49,914 bases of DNA from Anaerolinea sp. (GTDB lineage: Bacteria > Chloroflexota > Dehalococcoidia > Tepidiformales > Tepidiformaceae). Numbering within the stretch: position 1 is the stretch's first letter; the number at the start of each line of letters is the position of its first letter. The stretch is from the NCBI GenBank assembly GCA_013822275.1, contig PNKC01000018.1, positions 1 to 49,914 on the forward strand. The letters run 5' to 3'. The notes under the pieces are model-generated. The model made no database searches and had not been told where the DNA came from. It saw only the letters and a list, made by a program, of their open reading frames with translations. Below, piece by piece: positions 1-8,907 of the stretch. Both the position numbers and the translations under genes were made by a program.

Positions 1-2
1 CC

Positions 3-80
3 ACCCCCGATGGTTTCTCCGGCGGCGCCCAGCCGCCGGCCACCTTCCCCGTCGTGCGGACGGCGCGGATCATCGAATAG
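3..80 (+). CDS. C-terminal end of an unidentified protein (partial)
   Basis: An open frame enters from the left edge and ends with a TAG stop at 78-80, encoding about 25 residues ending in TARIIE. Nothing in this tail identifies a family. It is reported because the frame is open from the window edge and the next gene begins only 68 bp downstream on the same strand. It could be chance, as G+C-rich sequence rarely has stops. Confidence 0.35.
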   Translation, partial: TPDGFSGGAQPPATFPVVRTARIIE

Positions 81-136
81 CGCCGGCGGCCCCACGGGCC
101 AGGAAGAGACCTTTCGCGGGCCGTGCGCGGGCACCG

Positions 137-142
137 CATAAT
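137..142 (+). promoter_or_regulatory. -10-like hexamer just before thioesterase start
   Basis: CATAAT lies 6 nt upstream of the ATG at 149. There is no good Shine-Dalgarno sequence between them. The spacing suggests a leaderless or nearly leaderless transcript, as also seen at 38471 and 41984. No convincing -35 box is visible. Confidence 0.4.
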
Positions 143-148
143 GGCGGG

Positions 149-835
149 ATGCAGAACGACCTCGACGGGCGGAAGGCGCCACCTTCGCATACCCGCTGGA
201 TACCCGATGAAGACGCGCCCGCCGGCCAGCGCGCTGCCCTCCACCGCCTCGCGGCTGCCCTTCGCGGGCTCAACAACGCGTTGATGGACACCGCCGCCCA
301 CGAATCCGAGCTGGACGCGGCGGCCCAGACCGCGGAGGCGCTGCTGGCGCGGCTGGATGCGCTGCCGAAGGACCGTGCGCTTTGGGGCTGGGCGGAATCG
401 TCCAACTCCGGCAACACGCGAGCGCATTTCGACAGCAGCCCCGTCATCGGCCTCGGCAATGCGGTGGCCCCGCCGCTTCGGCTGAGCATCGTGGAAGACC
501 GTGTCGAAGGCACCGCCAACTTCGGCACCGCCTACGAAGGCCCGCCGGGACACGTCCATGGCGGCTGGGTGGCCGCCGCCCTCGACGAACTGCTGGGCAT
601 GGCGCAATCCCTGACTGGCCATGGAGGGATGACGGGCACACTCTCCGTCCGCTACCGGCGGCCGACGCCGCTGCACAGGGATCTCACGTTTGTGGGCAAA
701 GTGGACCGCGTGGAGGGCCGCAAGATTTTCACCACGGGCACCCTGCACGACGGCGACACGCTCTGTGCGGAAGCTGAGGGCCTCTTCATCAGCGTGGACT
801 TCGAGCGGATGCGCCAGATGGCGGCCGACCGATGA
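149..835 (+). CDS. PaaI-family hotdog-fold thioesterase
   Basis: This 228-residue protein is probably an acyl-CoA thioesterase, a cytoplasmic enzyme releasing free CoA from acyl-CoA. The hotdog core is the C-terminal half: GHVHGGWVAAALDELLG at about residues 134-150 matches the HGG...D active-site helix of PaaI-type enzymes, followed by SVRYRRPTPL and a strand ending in EAEGLFISVD. The first 90 residues are helical, form no recognised domain and make the protein longer than a minimal PaaI protein. The flavin oxidoreductase gene starts 10 bp downstream, so the two are probably co-transcribed. Substrate is unknown. The family call is firm, the specific role is inference. Confidence 0.85.
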   Translation: MQNDLDGRKAPPSHTRWIPDEDAPAGQRAALHRLAAALRGLNNALMDTAAHESELDAAAQTAEALLARLDALPKDRALWGWAESSNSGNTRAHFDSSPVIGLGNAVAPPLRLSIVEDRVEGTANFGTAYEGPPGHVHGGWVAAALDELLGMAQSLTGHGGMTGTLSVRYRRPTPLHRDLTFVGKVDRVEGRKIFTTGTLHDGDTLCAEAEGLFISVDFERMRQMAADR

Positions 836-845
836 GCCTGTCCCC

Positions 846-1853
846 ATGCGCCTGAGCGTCCTGGACCAATCGCCGATCCGCAGCGGTGGGACGGCAGTTG
901 ATGCCATCCGCGAGACGGTCCAGCTCGCCCAGGCCGCGGATCGCCTGGGCTACGAACGGTACTGGCTGGCCGAGCACCATTCCTCGGGTGGGCTGGCTTC
1001 CGCGACGCCCGAGATCCTGATCGCCGAGGTGGCGGCGAAGACGGAGCGCATCCGCGTTGGCTCCGGCGGCGTGATGTTGCCGCACTACAGCGCGTTGAAG
1101 GTGGCCGAGAGCTTCCGCATGCTCGAAGCGCTGCACCCAAACCGGATCGACCTCGGTGTCGGCCGCGCGCCGGGGAGCGACCGGCTGACCGCGCACGCGC
1201 TCGCCTCCGGGCTCGGGCGGCCGGGAATCGACGCCTATCCGGAACAGTTGATGGACCTCTACGGGTACCTCTCGGACGCGCTTCCGAAAGACCACCCCTA
1301 CGCCCGCGTGAAGGCGAACCCGGAGGTGCCAACCATGCCGGAACTCTGGGTGCTCGGCTCCAGCGACGCGAGCGCGCGGTACGCGGCCGAGCTGGGCTGG
1401 AGCTTCTGCTTCGCCCACTTCATCAATCCGCTGGGCGGCGTGGAGGCTATGAAGTTGTATCGTGACGAGTTCCAGCCGTCTCCGTTCCTCCCAGAGCCGC
1501 GGGCGATGCTGGCGGTTTCGGCGACCTGCGCTCATTCAACGGAAGAGGCCGAGCGGCTCTCCTGGAGCCGCTGGTGCTGGCGCATTGCCGGCCCGCGCGG
1601 CGGCTTCCGGGGCATCCCCTCCCCCGAAGAAGCGATGGCCTTCGACTACACGGAAGCAGAGCGGGAGTACATCGAGTTCATGCGCGGGAACTCGCTCTTT
1701 GGCGACCCACCGCGGGTGAAACAGCGCATCACGGCGCTGGCCAGCGAATACGTGGTGGACGAGGTAATGGTTGTCACGATCACGCACGACTTCGCCGCGC
1801 GCGTGCGTTCGTACGAGTTGCTGGCGGCAGCATTTGGGCTGATCGGGCACTGA
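846..1853 (+). CDS. LLM-class flavin-dependent oxidoreductase
   Basis: A 335-residue luciferase-like monooxygenase of the MsnO8/YhbW type. The start MRLSVLDQSPIRSG is typical of this subgroup, followed by YERYWLAEHHSSGGLASATPEI and RIRVGSGGVMLPHYSAL, which form the F420/FMN-binding barrel strands. These enzymes use reduced flavin (FMNH2 or F420H2) with small hydrophobic substrates; the substrate here cannot be read from sequence. The reading frame is open further upstream to 690, but the family N-terminus and the thioesterase stop at 835 support the ATG at 846. It forms a likely two-gene operon with the thioesterase. A second family member lies at 12221-13414. Confidence 0.88.
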   Translation: MRLSVLDQSPIRSGGTAVDAIRETVQLAQAADRLGYERYWLAEHHSSGGLASATPEILIAEVAAKTERIRVGSGGVMLPHYSALKVAESFRMLEALHPNRIDLGVGRAPGSDRLTAHALASGLGRPGIDAYPEQLMDLYGYLSDALPKDHPYARVKANPEVPTMPELWVLGSSDASARYAAELGWSFCFAHFINPLGGVEAMKLYRDEFQPSPFLPEPRAMLAVSATCAHSTEEAERLSWSRWCWRIAGPRGGFRGIPSPEEAMAFDYTEAEREYIEFMRGNSLFGDPPRVKQRITALASEYVVDEVMVVTITHDFAARVRSYELLAAAFGLIGH

Positions 1854-1894
1854 AAGTTGCCTCTTGTCCCGGCACAACGCTCGCTCCCCGTACG

Positions 1895-1900
1895 TATAGA
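1895..1900 (+). promoter_or_regulatory. Possible -10 element of mscL
   Basis: TATAGA lies 30 bp before the mscL ATG at 1931 and is followed by a purine-rich GAGGTGG that fits a ribosome binding site. No clear -35 box is present, so this is a weak call. Confidence 0.3.
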
Positions 1901-1930
1901 ATCCCGCCAGCCAAGATGTGAGGTGGCGCA

Positions 1931-2362
1931 ATGCTACGAGATTTCAAGACCTTCCTGCTGCGGGGCAATGTCGTCGATCTGGCGGTCGCCGTGGTCGTTG
2001 GCGGGGCTCTGTTGAACGTGGTGAAGGCGATCGTGACCGACCTCATCACTCCGCTGATCGCCGCCGTCGGCGGGCAGCCAGACTTCGGTGCGCTGGACTT
2101 CACGATCAACGACAGCCGTTTCGCCTACGGCCACCTGATTAACGAGACGCTCTCCTTCGTGATCATCGCGGCGGTCGTGTTCTTCCTCATTGTCACGCCG
2201 ATGAACGCGCTCATCGCCCGGTCCCGGAAAGAGCCACCGGCTGACCCGACGACGCGCAAGTGCCCGGAGTGTTTGAGCGAGATCCCGGTCGCCGCCCGGC
2301 GCTGCGCCTTCTGCACGGCAGAGGTTGGCGCGGCTGGCGCCTGGGCCGGGCCCGCGCGATGA
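1931..2362 (+). CDS. mscL: Large-conductance mechanosensitive channel MscL with zinc-ribbon tail
   Basis: MscL is a homopentameric inner-membrane channel that opens on membrane tension and releases solutes during osmotic downshock. The N-terminal MLRDFKTFLLRGNVVDLAVAVV contains the amphipathic S1 helix and the start of TM1. A second membrane helix, SFVIIAAVVFFLIVTP, is at about 75-90. The canonical core ends near residue 100. The remaining 40 residues carry two CxxC pairs (Cys111, Cys114, Cys125, Cys128) in the form CPEC...CAFC, a rubredoxin-like zinc ribbon replacing the usual C-terminal helical bundle. The channel identification is firm; metal binding is inferred from cysteine spacing. Confidence 0.95.
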   Translation: MLRDFKTFLLRGNVVDLAVAVVVGGALLNVVKAIVTDLITPLIAAVGGQPDFGALDFTINDSRFAYGHLINETLSFVIIAAVVFFLIVTPMNALIARSRKEPPADPTTRKCPECLSEIPVAARRCAFCTAEVGAAGAWAGPAR

Positions 2363-2534
2363 GTTTGGCAACGCCGTCTGCTGACCAACATCCTCCCCCT
2401 TGCGGATGTACTGCGGGGACGTACTGCGGCTGCATTCTTATGGCCAGGTCTGCTAACATGCGGCGCCTGTCTCAGCTTCACCGCCGCGACCGATCGGTTG
2501 CGAACCAGAAAGCGTTGCTTGAGACCTGGGCGAT

Positions 2535-2540
2535 GGAGGA
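2535..2540 (+). promoter_or_regulatory. Ribosome binding site fixing a GTG start
   Basis: GGAGGA lies 6 nt before the GTG at 2547. It is the reason for preferring this start over ATG codons inside the frame. Confidence 0.6.
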
Positions 2541-2546
2541 CGGCTC

Positions 2547-3701
2547 GTGAACGAACTGAGGCGGAAACGGGCGAGACCCGAGTCCAGGTCAGCGCCAAAG
2601 TCGGCGAATCTGCGATCAGCGCGGACTCCGCTGCCGGCAGAGGGAGCGGCCCTGGCCATAGCCCCGGCCAGCTTCAAAGGTCCCGGCGCCATTGGGGCGA
2701 AAGAGATTGGCGCGCTCCAGCGGCTTGTCGGCAATGGCGGAACGACACAACTGCTCTCCGATGGGCGACGACCATACGGTGATTCCCCTTTGGGATTGTT
2801 CGGCAACGCCGCACGTAACCGGCCAGTGGGAGCAGTGCAGCGCGGCGTCGTGCAGCGCCATCTGCCCGGAGTGCTCGCGAAGCTGGCGGAGGACTTGACC
2901 AAGGTCCGCGCGGCCCTCGGAGCGTATGACACTGCTGACCCAACAAATGGCAATCTCCTGGAATACATCAACAAACATGTGACGGACATCAACGCGCTGC
3001 CCGGCATGGTGACCATCCTTGATTCGAAGCCGAAGTTGATTGAGCAACTTGCTATCGACATGGCCGCGCGGGCTGAGCCACCTACGGCGGTTAACGCTTC
3101 TCACACCGCCTCGGCAACGGACGAGGTAATGAACAAGGGAGGCGGCGGATTTACGGCCAAAGACGGCACCGTTTACATGTTGGAAAGTACCAAGGATAGC
3201 AGCGCACTGTATCACGAGTTGATACACGTCCTTTCCGGCGAAGGAGGCGTGACACAACTGTCGGTTACAAAGACAAACCTCAACGAGGGATTCACGAACT
3301 ATTTCGCGGAACAACTTGCCAGGAAATATGGCAAGACCGTGTACACCGCTTACCCGGTCGCGACTACGTGGGTAAACGATTTCGTGGCAAAGTGCACCGA
3401 AAATACAGCCTACAACATCTACTTCAAAAATAACGAAGCCCTTCTGTACAGTACGTTGGCCGGGCGTTTGAAGACAAAGGTGCAGGCTGCGAAGACCGTA
3501 TTCGACAAGCCGGAGAGTAAGGCCCTCAAGGAAAGTAACGGCGTCAAACGAACTGACCTGGGCGCGTTCTATACAGGTGCGACAATTAAGGATGACGCAG
3601 TGCTGGCGGCCGCTGTGAAGAAGAAGATACAGGAAGCATATTTCATGGACGCGGGCGAGCCGAGCATCGCCTGGTTGAAGAGGCTTTGTATCGACGACTA
3701 G
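2547..3701 (+). CDS. Putative HExxH metalloprotease with eCIS-cargo-like N-terminus
   Basis: 384 residues, no signal peptide. Residues 55-70 read IGALQRLVGNGGTTQL and residues 97-104 contain AVQRGVVQR. 'LQRxxGNxxxxxLL' followed by VQR repeats is characteristic of DUF4157-type cargo associated with extracellular contractile injection systems (eCIS). Residues 223-227 are HELIH, and NEGFTNYF with Glu247 follows at gluzincin spacing, so a zinc-dependent peptidase is predicted. The body is visibly less G+C-rich than its neighbours and uses codons such as AAA, ACA and ATA more freely, suggesting horizontal transfer. No sheath, tube or baseplate genes occur in the window, so it is an orphan here. 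Motifs are seen; the toxin/effector role is inference. Confidence 0.65.
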   Translation: MNELRRKRARPESRSAPKSANLRSARTPLPAEGAALAIAPASFKGPGAIGAKEIGALQRLVGNGGTTQLLSDGRRPYGDSPLGLFGNAARNRPVGAVQRGVVQRHLPGVLAKLAEDLTKVRAALGAYDTADPTNGNLLEYINKHVTDINALPGMVTILDSKPKLIEQLAIDMAARAEPPTAVNASHTASATDEVMNKGGGGFTAKDGTVYMLESTKDSSALYHELIHVLSGEGGVTQLSVTKTNLNEGFTNYFAEQLARKYGKTVYTAYPVATTWVNDFVAKCTENTAYNIYFKNNEALLYSTLAGRLKTKVQAAKTVFDKPESKALKESNGVKRTDLGAFYTGATIKDDAVLAAAVKKKIQEAYFMDAGEPSIAWLKRLCIDD

Positions 3702-4027
3702 GTCACGGACGCCGGCCTGCGCTGCGGGCAACAAGCCCTGTCGTGCGCAAGGAGCCCGGCAGACCACGCTCTGAGGAGGCCCTCCAGGCCATCGCTTGGC
3801 ATGCGGCACAGCCCAGACTCGAGGTGCTATCCTTCGTGGCTGAGGCTCAAGAGATGAAGGTCCGCCACAGCTCCACCGTCCGGTAGCGCCGGGCGCGAGG
3901 GTCCCGGGTGCCGCATCGTACTTCTCTCCACGGCGACGCACGTGTTGCGGGCGCCGCTGGTTGCTTGTCCCGGTCACTCTTTCCCCCAACATCACCGCCC
4001 ACCACGTTTCCCGCGGGTGGCTTTGCG
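3702..4027 (+). other. Gene-poor spacer
   Basis: About 325 bp between the metalloprotease and the MFS gene. Short open frames exist on both strands, but none has a recognisable domain or convincing start. No hairpin, repeat or RNA gene was identified. Confidence 0.4.
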
Positions 4028-5323
4028 ATGGCAGCCCTCGCGCGTTGCAGGAGTGTCCCCTTGCGCCCTTCCTTCACCGGCCTCTGGCGCCATCCGGACT
4101 TCGTCCGGCTGTGGGCGGGCGAAACGATCTCCGTCTTCGGGACGCTGATCGGCGGGCTGGCGCTTTCCTTCACCGCCATCCTCTGGCTGGACGCTACGCC
4201 GCTCGCACTGAGCGTCCTCGCGGCGGCGCAGCTTGTCCCTGGTTTCGCCGTCGGCATCGTCGCCGGGGTGTGGGTAGACCGGCTGCGGCGGCGCCCGATC
4301 ATGATTGCGGCGGACGTCGGCCGCTTCCTCGCGCTGGCGACGATACCGCTGGCCGCCGTCTTCGACCTGCTCACGATCGGGCAGCTCTACTCCGTCGCCC
4401 TGACGACGAGCACCCTGACGGTCTTCTTTGATGTCGCCTACCAGGCATACCTGCCGACGCTGGTTACGCGCGACGAACTGGTCGAAGGCAACGCCAAGCT
4501 GACGGCGAGCGCCTCCGTGGCCGAGGTGGCGAGCTTCAGCCTGAGCGGCTGGCTGGTGCAACTTCTCACGGGGCCCGGCGCCCTGCTCATCGATGCCGTC
4601 TCGTTCCTGGGCTCTGCCCTGTTTCTCGCGCGGATCAAGGCTGCCGAACCCCCGCGCGCGCCCGTCGAGGGGCGCGAAAGCATCTGGCGGGAGGCGCGGG
4701 ATGGGCTGCGGGTCGTCGCGCGGGACCCTGTCGTCCGGTCGCTGGCAGTCGCCAATGTCACCCTCAGTTGCGCCTCGCGGATGGTGGGCGTGGTCTTCTT
4801 GCTCTACCTCTACCGCGAGGTTGGTTTCGACCCCGGCGTCCTCGGGATGATCTTCGCGGTTGGCGGGGTGACATCACTGGCGGGGAGTTTCCTCGCGGGC
4901 CGCTCGCACCTGTTCGGCGGGCTGGGACCGGCGCTCGTGCTCTCGGTGTTCATGCGCGCGGCGGGGATGGCCTTCATGCCGCTCGCCTCAAGTGTGTCCG
5001 TAGCCGGGACGGGACTGCTGATCGGCAACCAGGTGGTGACCGACCCGGCCTGGACGTTCTACGAGATCAACGACGTGAGCCTGCGCCAGGGCGTGACGCC
5101 GCACGAAGTGCAGGGACGGATGTTCGCCAGCGTCCGCTTCCTCGAGTTCGGCGCGATGCTGCTGGGGGCCGCGTTCGGCGGTATCCTCGGCCAAACGGTG
5201 GGGCTGCGAGAGACGCTGTTCGTGGCCGTTGGCCTCACGTCCCTCGCTGGCGTCTGGCTGGCGCTCTCGCCGGTGGCGCGGCTGCGGGCGATGCCCGCGG
5301 CGGTAGTTGAGGCGAGGGGATGA
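4028..5323 (+). CDS. MFS transporter (MFS_3/EntS-like exporter)
   Basis: A 431-residue polytopic membrane protein with about 12 hydrophobic segments, probably a proton-coupled exporter. The N-terminal FTGLWRHPDFVRLWAGETIS matches MFS_3 proteins (enterobactin exporter-like and macrolide-efflux-like), and VWVDRLRRRPIMIAAD is the characteristic loop 2-3 motif A. The frame is open upstream to 3908, but the extra 40 residues resemble no transporter leader, so the ATG at 4028 is chosen; TTG at 4061 is also possible. The stop overlaps the next gene's most upstream ATG by 4 bp. Substrate is unknown. Confidence 0.85.
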   Translation: MAALARCRSVPLRPSFTGLWRHPDFVRLWAGETISVFGTLIGGLALSFTAILWLDATPLALSVLAAAQLVPGFAVGIVAGVWVDRLRRRPIMIAADVGRFLALATIPLAAVFDLLTIGQLYSVALTTSTLTVFFDVAYQAYLPTLVTRDELVEGNAKLTASASVAEVASFSLSGWLVQLLTGPGALLIDAVSFLGSALFLARIKAAEPPRAPVEGRESIWREARDGLRVVARDPVVRSLAVANVTLSCASRMVGVVFLLYLYREVGFDPGVLGMIFAVGGVTSLAGSFLAGRSHLFGGLGPALVLSVFMRAAGMAFMPLASSVSVAGTGLLIGNQVVTDPAWTFYEINDVSLRQGVTPHEVQGRMFASVRFLEFGAMLLGAAFGGILGQTVGLRETLFVAVGLTSLAGVWLALSPVARLRAMPAAVVEARG

Positions 5324-5940
5324 TGATCGCCAGCTCGTTCCCTCCGGAACGGCCACACCTGCGCGCCTCGATTTCGCCCCTCGCGTGCGCGCTGCGGCCG
5401 GGTGCCGCCGGCGTCTTGGAGATCAGGCCTGAAAACGGCAGCCTGAGGCCGATGAGATGCGCATCGCCCCTTACACGCACCGGCCGGCCCTGTGGCTACG
5501 CGCTGGAGGAATGCCCCTATCCCGCCCACGGTCCCGGCTCGGCTGACCCGGCGCTGCATGGCCGTGCCGCCCTCAACCGGCCCTCGCAGGTGGCTGCCGC
5601 GGCGCAAACCGCGACGGGTGGAGGCGCGGGTGAACCGCCAGCCCCGGTCGTCAATCGCGACCTCCGTGCACTCGCCTGGTGGGCGGCCGGGGCATTGCTC
5701 ACTGGCGCGGTTCCGGGACGCGAGATTTCGGCGTTGTGCACGCTCATCCGCGTGCTCCATGCTCTCGGCCCGGAGCCCGATGACGAACAAGAGGTGCTCG
5801 CCGAACTCGAGTTGCGGGGCGTGGTGATGAACGGCTTCCCGCCGCGCAACGAAGAGGAATGGGCGCTCGCCGAGCGGGTCTTCGATGCTGACGCGATCGA
5901 GGAGTTCCGGCGCTGGGAGCGGGAGGGAAAGGGCTGGTAA
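5320..5940 (+). CDS. Hypothetical protein with Cys-rich N-terminal motif
   Basis: Not recognised. The most upstream ATG overlaps the MFS stop (ATGA), giving 206 residues. ATG at 5452 would begin at MRCASPLTRTGRPCG and continues as YALEECPYPAHG. This C-x(10)-C...C-x(4)-H pattern resembles the short zinc knuckle that opens some phage-associated proteins. The C-terminal half is hydrophilic and acidic. Coding is supported by position, frame length and conserved-looking motif. The function and the true start (5320 or 5452) are uncertain. Confidence 0.55.
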   Translation: MMIASSFPPERPHLRASISPLACALRPGAAGVLEIRPENGSLRPMRCASPLTRTGRPCGYALEECPYPAHGPGSADPALHGRAALNRPSQVAAAAQTATGGGAGEPPAPVVNRDLRALAWWAAGALLTGAVPGREISALCTLIRVLHALGPEPDDEQEVLAELELRGVVMNGFPPRNEEEWALAERVFDADAIEEFRRWEREGKGW

Positions 5941-6165
5941 AGGGGCGCGCGAGGAGCGCCTCCAGGATACTCCAGGGCGGGTAGCTGGGCCCAGATCGGC
6001 CGGCGCGGCGCGGATTCCCTGTTTCGCATCGCCTGCGCCGATCCCGGCAATTCGTCAGCTGCCTCCACATTGACAAAGTTTTCGACCATACGTAGCGTTC
6101 GGCCATCTCGTCCGCGCTGCCGAACGTATTCCCTTCGAGCGTGGAACCAGATGGAGGGATTGACC

Positions 6166-7860
6166 ATGGCCAACGAAGAGCGTCCGTACTGGGAGCGGCT
6201 GAGTTCGAGAAGGATCAGCCGCCGCCGCACCATCCAGGGCATCGGGGTCGCCGGTGCCGGCCTGAGCGCCGTCGCGCTCGTTGGCTGTGGGGATGACGAT
6301 GACGCCGCCGGCGACGGTGGCACCGGAGCTGCCCCGACGGCAACGTCGACGGCAATCGCCCCTGGCGCCGGCCAGCAGGTGAAGAAGGGCGGTCTGATGA
6401 CCGTCCACATGGGCGGTTCGCCGCGTACCCTTGACCCGCATTTCGACACCTTCCCGTACAACACCGCAATCACGAACAACACCAATAACGGCCTGCTCCA
6501 GTTCTCGCCGGACCTGAGCAAGATCGAGGGCGACATGGCCCTCGGCATGCCCGAGCAGCCAGACCCGCTCAGCTACACCTTCAAGATTCCCGCGGGCATC
6601 AAGTTCCACAACGTGGACCCGGAAAACGGCCGTGAGTTCACCGCGGAAGACGTGAAGTACAGCATCGAACGGCAGATGACCGACAAGGCGGGGGTGTTCC
6701 AGCACGCATACTTCTTCCTGAACAAGGTGACCAAGATCGAAGCGGTGGACGCAACCACCGTGAAGTTCACGCTGAACAAGCCCTTCGCCCCGTTCATCAG
6801 CTACATCGCCAGCCCCTGGACGATGATGATCAGCCGCAAGGTGGTGGAAAAAGACGGCGACCTGACGCAGCGCGCCGTTGGCACCGGGCCCTTCATCTTC
6901 AAGGAATGGCAGAAGGACGTGAAGTTCGAGGTTCTCAAGAACCCGAACTACTTCAAGAAGGATCTGCCGAACGTTGACGGCATAACGTGGCTGCTCGCGA
7001 CGGACCCAGACACCTCGGCGACGATGTTCATCGACAAGAAGGTGGACGCCGTCGTGACGGGCAACGCGCAGCTCCAGCGCGTCAAGGATGCCCGCAAGGA
7101 CGCGAACTACCAGGCCATGCCGAGCCAGTTCTGGCGCCAGATGCGCATGCCCCCGACCATGAAGGACCAGCCCTATCCCAAGCCGTTCGACGACAAGCGG
7201 GTGCGCGAGGCGATCGTCCGTGCCGTCGACAAGAAACAGGTGCTGGACCTTGTCTACAACGGCGACGGCGCCCTCGCCAAGGGCCCGATCCTGCCGCAGT
7301 ACGCCACCTGGGCGCTGAAGGACGAGCCGGTGGGCTTCGACCTGAACAAGGCGAAGGCCTTGATGAAGGAAGCCGGCCAGGATGCCGGGTTCAGCGGCGA
7401 AATGATCTGGGCCACAGGCAGCCCGCAGGCGGACCAGATCGGCGAAGTCCTGAAGCAGCAACTGAAGGAGATCAAGGTCAACCTTGACCTGAAGCCGATG
7501 GAGCTGGCCGCGTACTACAACCAGACGTACTCCTACAAGTACACGTTCTCTCATCACGTGCCGCTCAACAACCCGGACCCGGACGAGAACCTGGCGTCCT
7601 ACTTCGGTCGCAACGCCACGTTCTTCAAGTTCTACAACGAAGCGGTCTGGGAGAAGATCGACCAGCAGGCGGCTGAGATCGACGTGGAGAAGCGCAAGGC
7701 TCTCGTCATGGAGGTCCAGAAAACGATCGCCCTCGAGTTCCCGATGGCGTTCATGTTCACCACAAACAACCACATGTTCACCGATAAAAAGGTGAAAGGC
7801 TGGTTCTACTCCAACGACCTCTACAACGGGCGCCTGCACAACGTCTGGCTCGACGCCTAA
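6166..7860 (+). CDS. Peptide ABC transporter substrate-binding lipoprotein (SBP_bac_5)
   Basis: 564 residues of the DppA/OppA family; it captures peptides or related solutes outside the membrane and delivers them to the two permeases encoded next. The N-terminus carries an Arg-rich stretch (RRISRRRTIQGIG), a hydrophobic segment and the lipobox ALVGC with Cys41, so it is a lipoprotein, possibly Tat-exported. A low-complexity linker (GDDDDAAGDGGTG) follows. GGSPRTLDPHFDT and PENGREFTAEDVKYSIER are typical SBP_bac_5 motifs. The frame is open to 6070, but GGAGGG at 6152-6157 and the start of the signal peptide favour ATG 6166. The permease gene begins 63 bp downstream. Confidence 0.92.
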   Translation: MANEERPYWERLSSRRISRRRTIQGIGVAGAGLSAVALVGCGDDDDAAGDGGTGAAPTATSTAIAPGAGQQVKKGGLMTVHMGGSPRTLDPHFDTFPYNTAITNNTNNGLLQFSPDLSKIEGDMALGMPEQPDPLSYTFKIPAGIKFHNVDPENGREFTAEDVKYSIERQMTDKAGVFQHAYFFLNKVTKIEAVDATTVKFTLNKPFAPFISYIASPWTMMISRKVVEKDGDLTQRAVGTGPFIFKEWQKDVKFEVLKNPNYFKKDLPNVDGITWLLATDPDTSATMFIDKKVDAVVTGNAQLQRVKDARKDANYQAMPSQFWRQMRMPPTMKDQPYPKPFDDKRVREAIVRAVDKKQVLDLVYNGDGALAKGPILPQYATWALKDEPVGFDLNKAKALMKEAGQDAGFSGEMIWATGSPQADQIGEVLKQQLKEIKVNLDLKPMELAAYYNQTYSYKYTFSHHVPLNNPDPDENLASYFGRNATFFKFYNEAVWEKIDQQAAEIDVEKRKALVMEVQKTIALEFPMAFMFTTNNHMFTDKKVKGWFYSNDLYNGRLHNVWLDA

Positions 7861-7923
7861 GCCCGGGGCGCCGCCCTGGCGCAACGGCCAAACGAAAACC
7901 GGAAAGGGGAGGAGCAACTCGCA

Positions 7924-8874
7924 ATGACACAGTATTTCCTGAGGCGGCTGCTCCTCGCCTTCCCGACCATCTTCCTGGTGATTTTCGCCACCTTCTTGAT
8001 CGTCCGCCTCGTCCCCGGAGACGTCGTTTCGATCATGATGGCCGAGCGGCCCTACGCCGTGGAGTCCGACCGTGAATTGCTCCGCAAGGAGCTCGGCGTG
8101 GATAAGCCGGTCGTCGTCCAGTTCGTCATCTATCTCGGAAAAGTCGCCCGCGGGGATCTGGGCGAATCGCCGTGGACCCAGCGGCCGGTGACAGACGAAC
8201 TTGGGAAGCGGCTGCCGGTCACGGCGCAACTCGGCGTCTTTGCCATCTTCCTCGGCCTTCTGATCGCGGTGCCGGTTGGTATCCTCTCGGCGGTCCGCCA
8301 GGACTCAATGCGTGACTACGCCGCCCGGAGCTTCGCCATCCTCGCGCTCTCGGTACCGTCGTTCTTCACGGCCACGCTGCTCATCGTGTTTCCCCTCAAA
8401 TGGTTTAGCTGGTCCCCGCCGCTTATCTACAAGGGCTGGAGCGAGGGGCCGCTCGACCACATCTACTACTTCTTCTTCCCCGCCCTCCTGCTTGGCGTGG
8501 GCCTCGCCGGGGGGGTGATGCGCCTCACGCGGACGATGATGCTCGAAGTCCTCCGCCAGGATTACATCCGCACCGCCTGGGCGAAGGGGCTGCGGGAGCG
8601 GTCCGTGATCCTCCACCATGTGACAAAGAACGCCTTCATCCCGGTGGTCACCTTCATCGGTTTGCAGGTGGGCGTGGCCGTCAGCGGCTCGATCATCATC
8701 GAAAGCATTTTCAACATGCCCGGCGTCGGCAAGTTCTTCGTCGGCGCCATTTTCCAGCGGGATTACCCATCCGTGCAGGGCGTGGTCCTCATCCTCGCGA
8801 CGGTCATCGTCTTCGTTAACCTGTTGGTCGATCTCACCTACGCCTACCTCGACCCACGCATCCGCTACGCCTGA
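7924..8874 (+). CDS. Peptide ABC transporter permease, DppB type
   Basis: 316 residues. The N-terminus MTQYFLRRLLLAFPTIFLVIFA is the first membrane helix of DppB/OppB permeases, and VVQFVIYLGKVARGDLGES is the family loop. The cytoplasmic EAA-type loop that contacts the ATPase is DYIRTAWAKGLRERSVI. The C-terminus shows DLTYAYLDPRIRYA, a hallmark ending. AAAGGGGAGGAG just before the ATG is a strong ribosome binding site. The protein forms a heterodimeric channel with the DppC-type permease starting 33 bp downstream. Confidence 0.93.
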   Translation: MTQYFLRRLLLAFPTIFLVIFATFLIVRLVPGDVVSIMMAERPYAVESDRELLRKELGVDKPVVVQFVIYLGKVARGDLGESPWTQRPVTDELGKRLPVTAQLGVFAIFLGLLIAVPVGILSAVRQDSMRDYAARSFAILALSVPSFFTATLLIVFPLKWFSWSPPLIYKGWSEGPLDHIYYFFFPALLLGVGLAGGVMRLTRTMMLEVLRQDYIRTAWAKGLRERSVILHHVTKNAFIPVVTFIGLQVGVAVSGSIIIESIFNMPGVGKFFVGAIFQRDYPSVQGVVLILATVIVFVNLLVDLTYAYLDPRIRYA

Positions 8875-8907
8875 CCAGGCCGGGCAATCAATAAGGAAGG
8901 ACTCTCT

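Noticed and set aside
3686-3886. Short plus-strand frame after the metalloprotease
   Set aside because: No ribosome binding site or domain; it overlaps the preceding gene's end and has a composition expected by chance.
6055-8229. Very long minus-strand open frame (over 700 codons) opposite the peptide transporter genes
   Set aside because: Stops are rare in high-G+C antisense frames; the product is Val/Leu/His/Arg-rich without domains, and the plus strand has textbook transporter genes.
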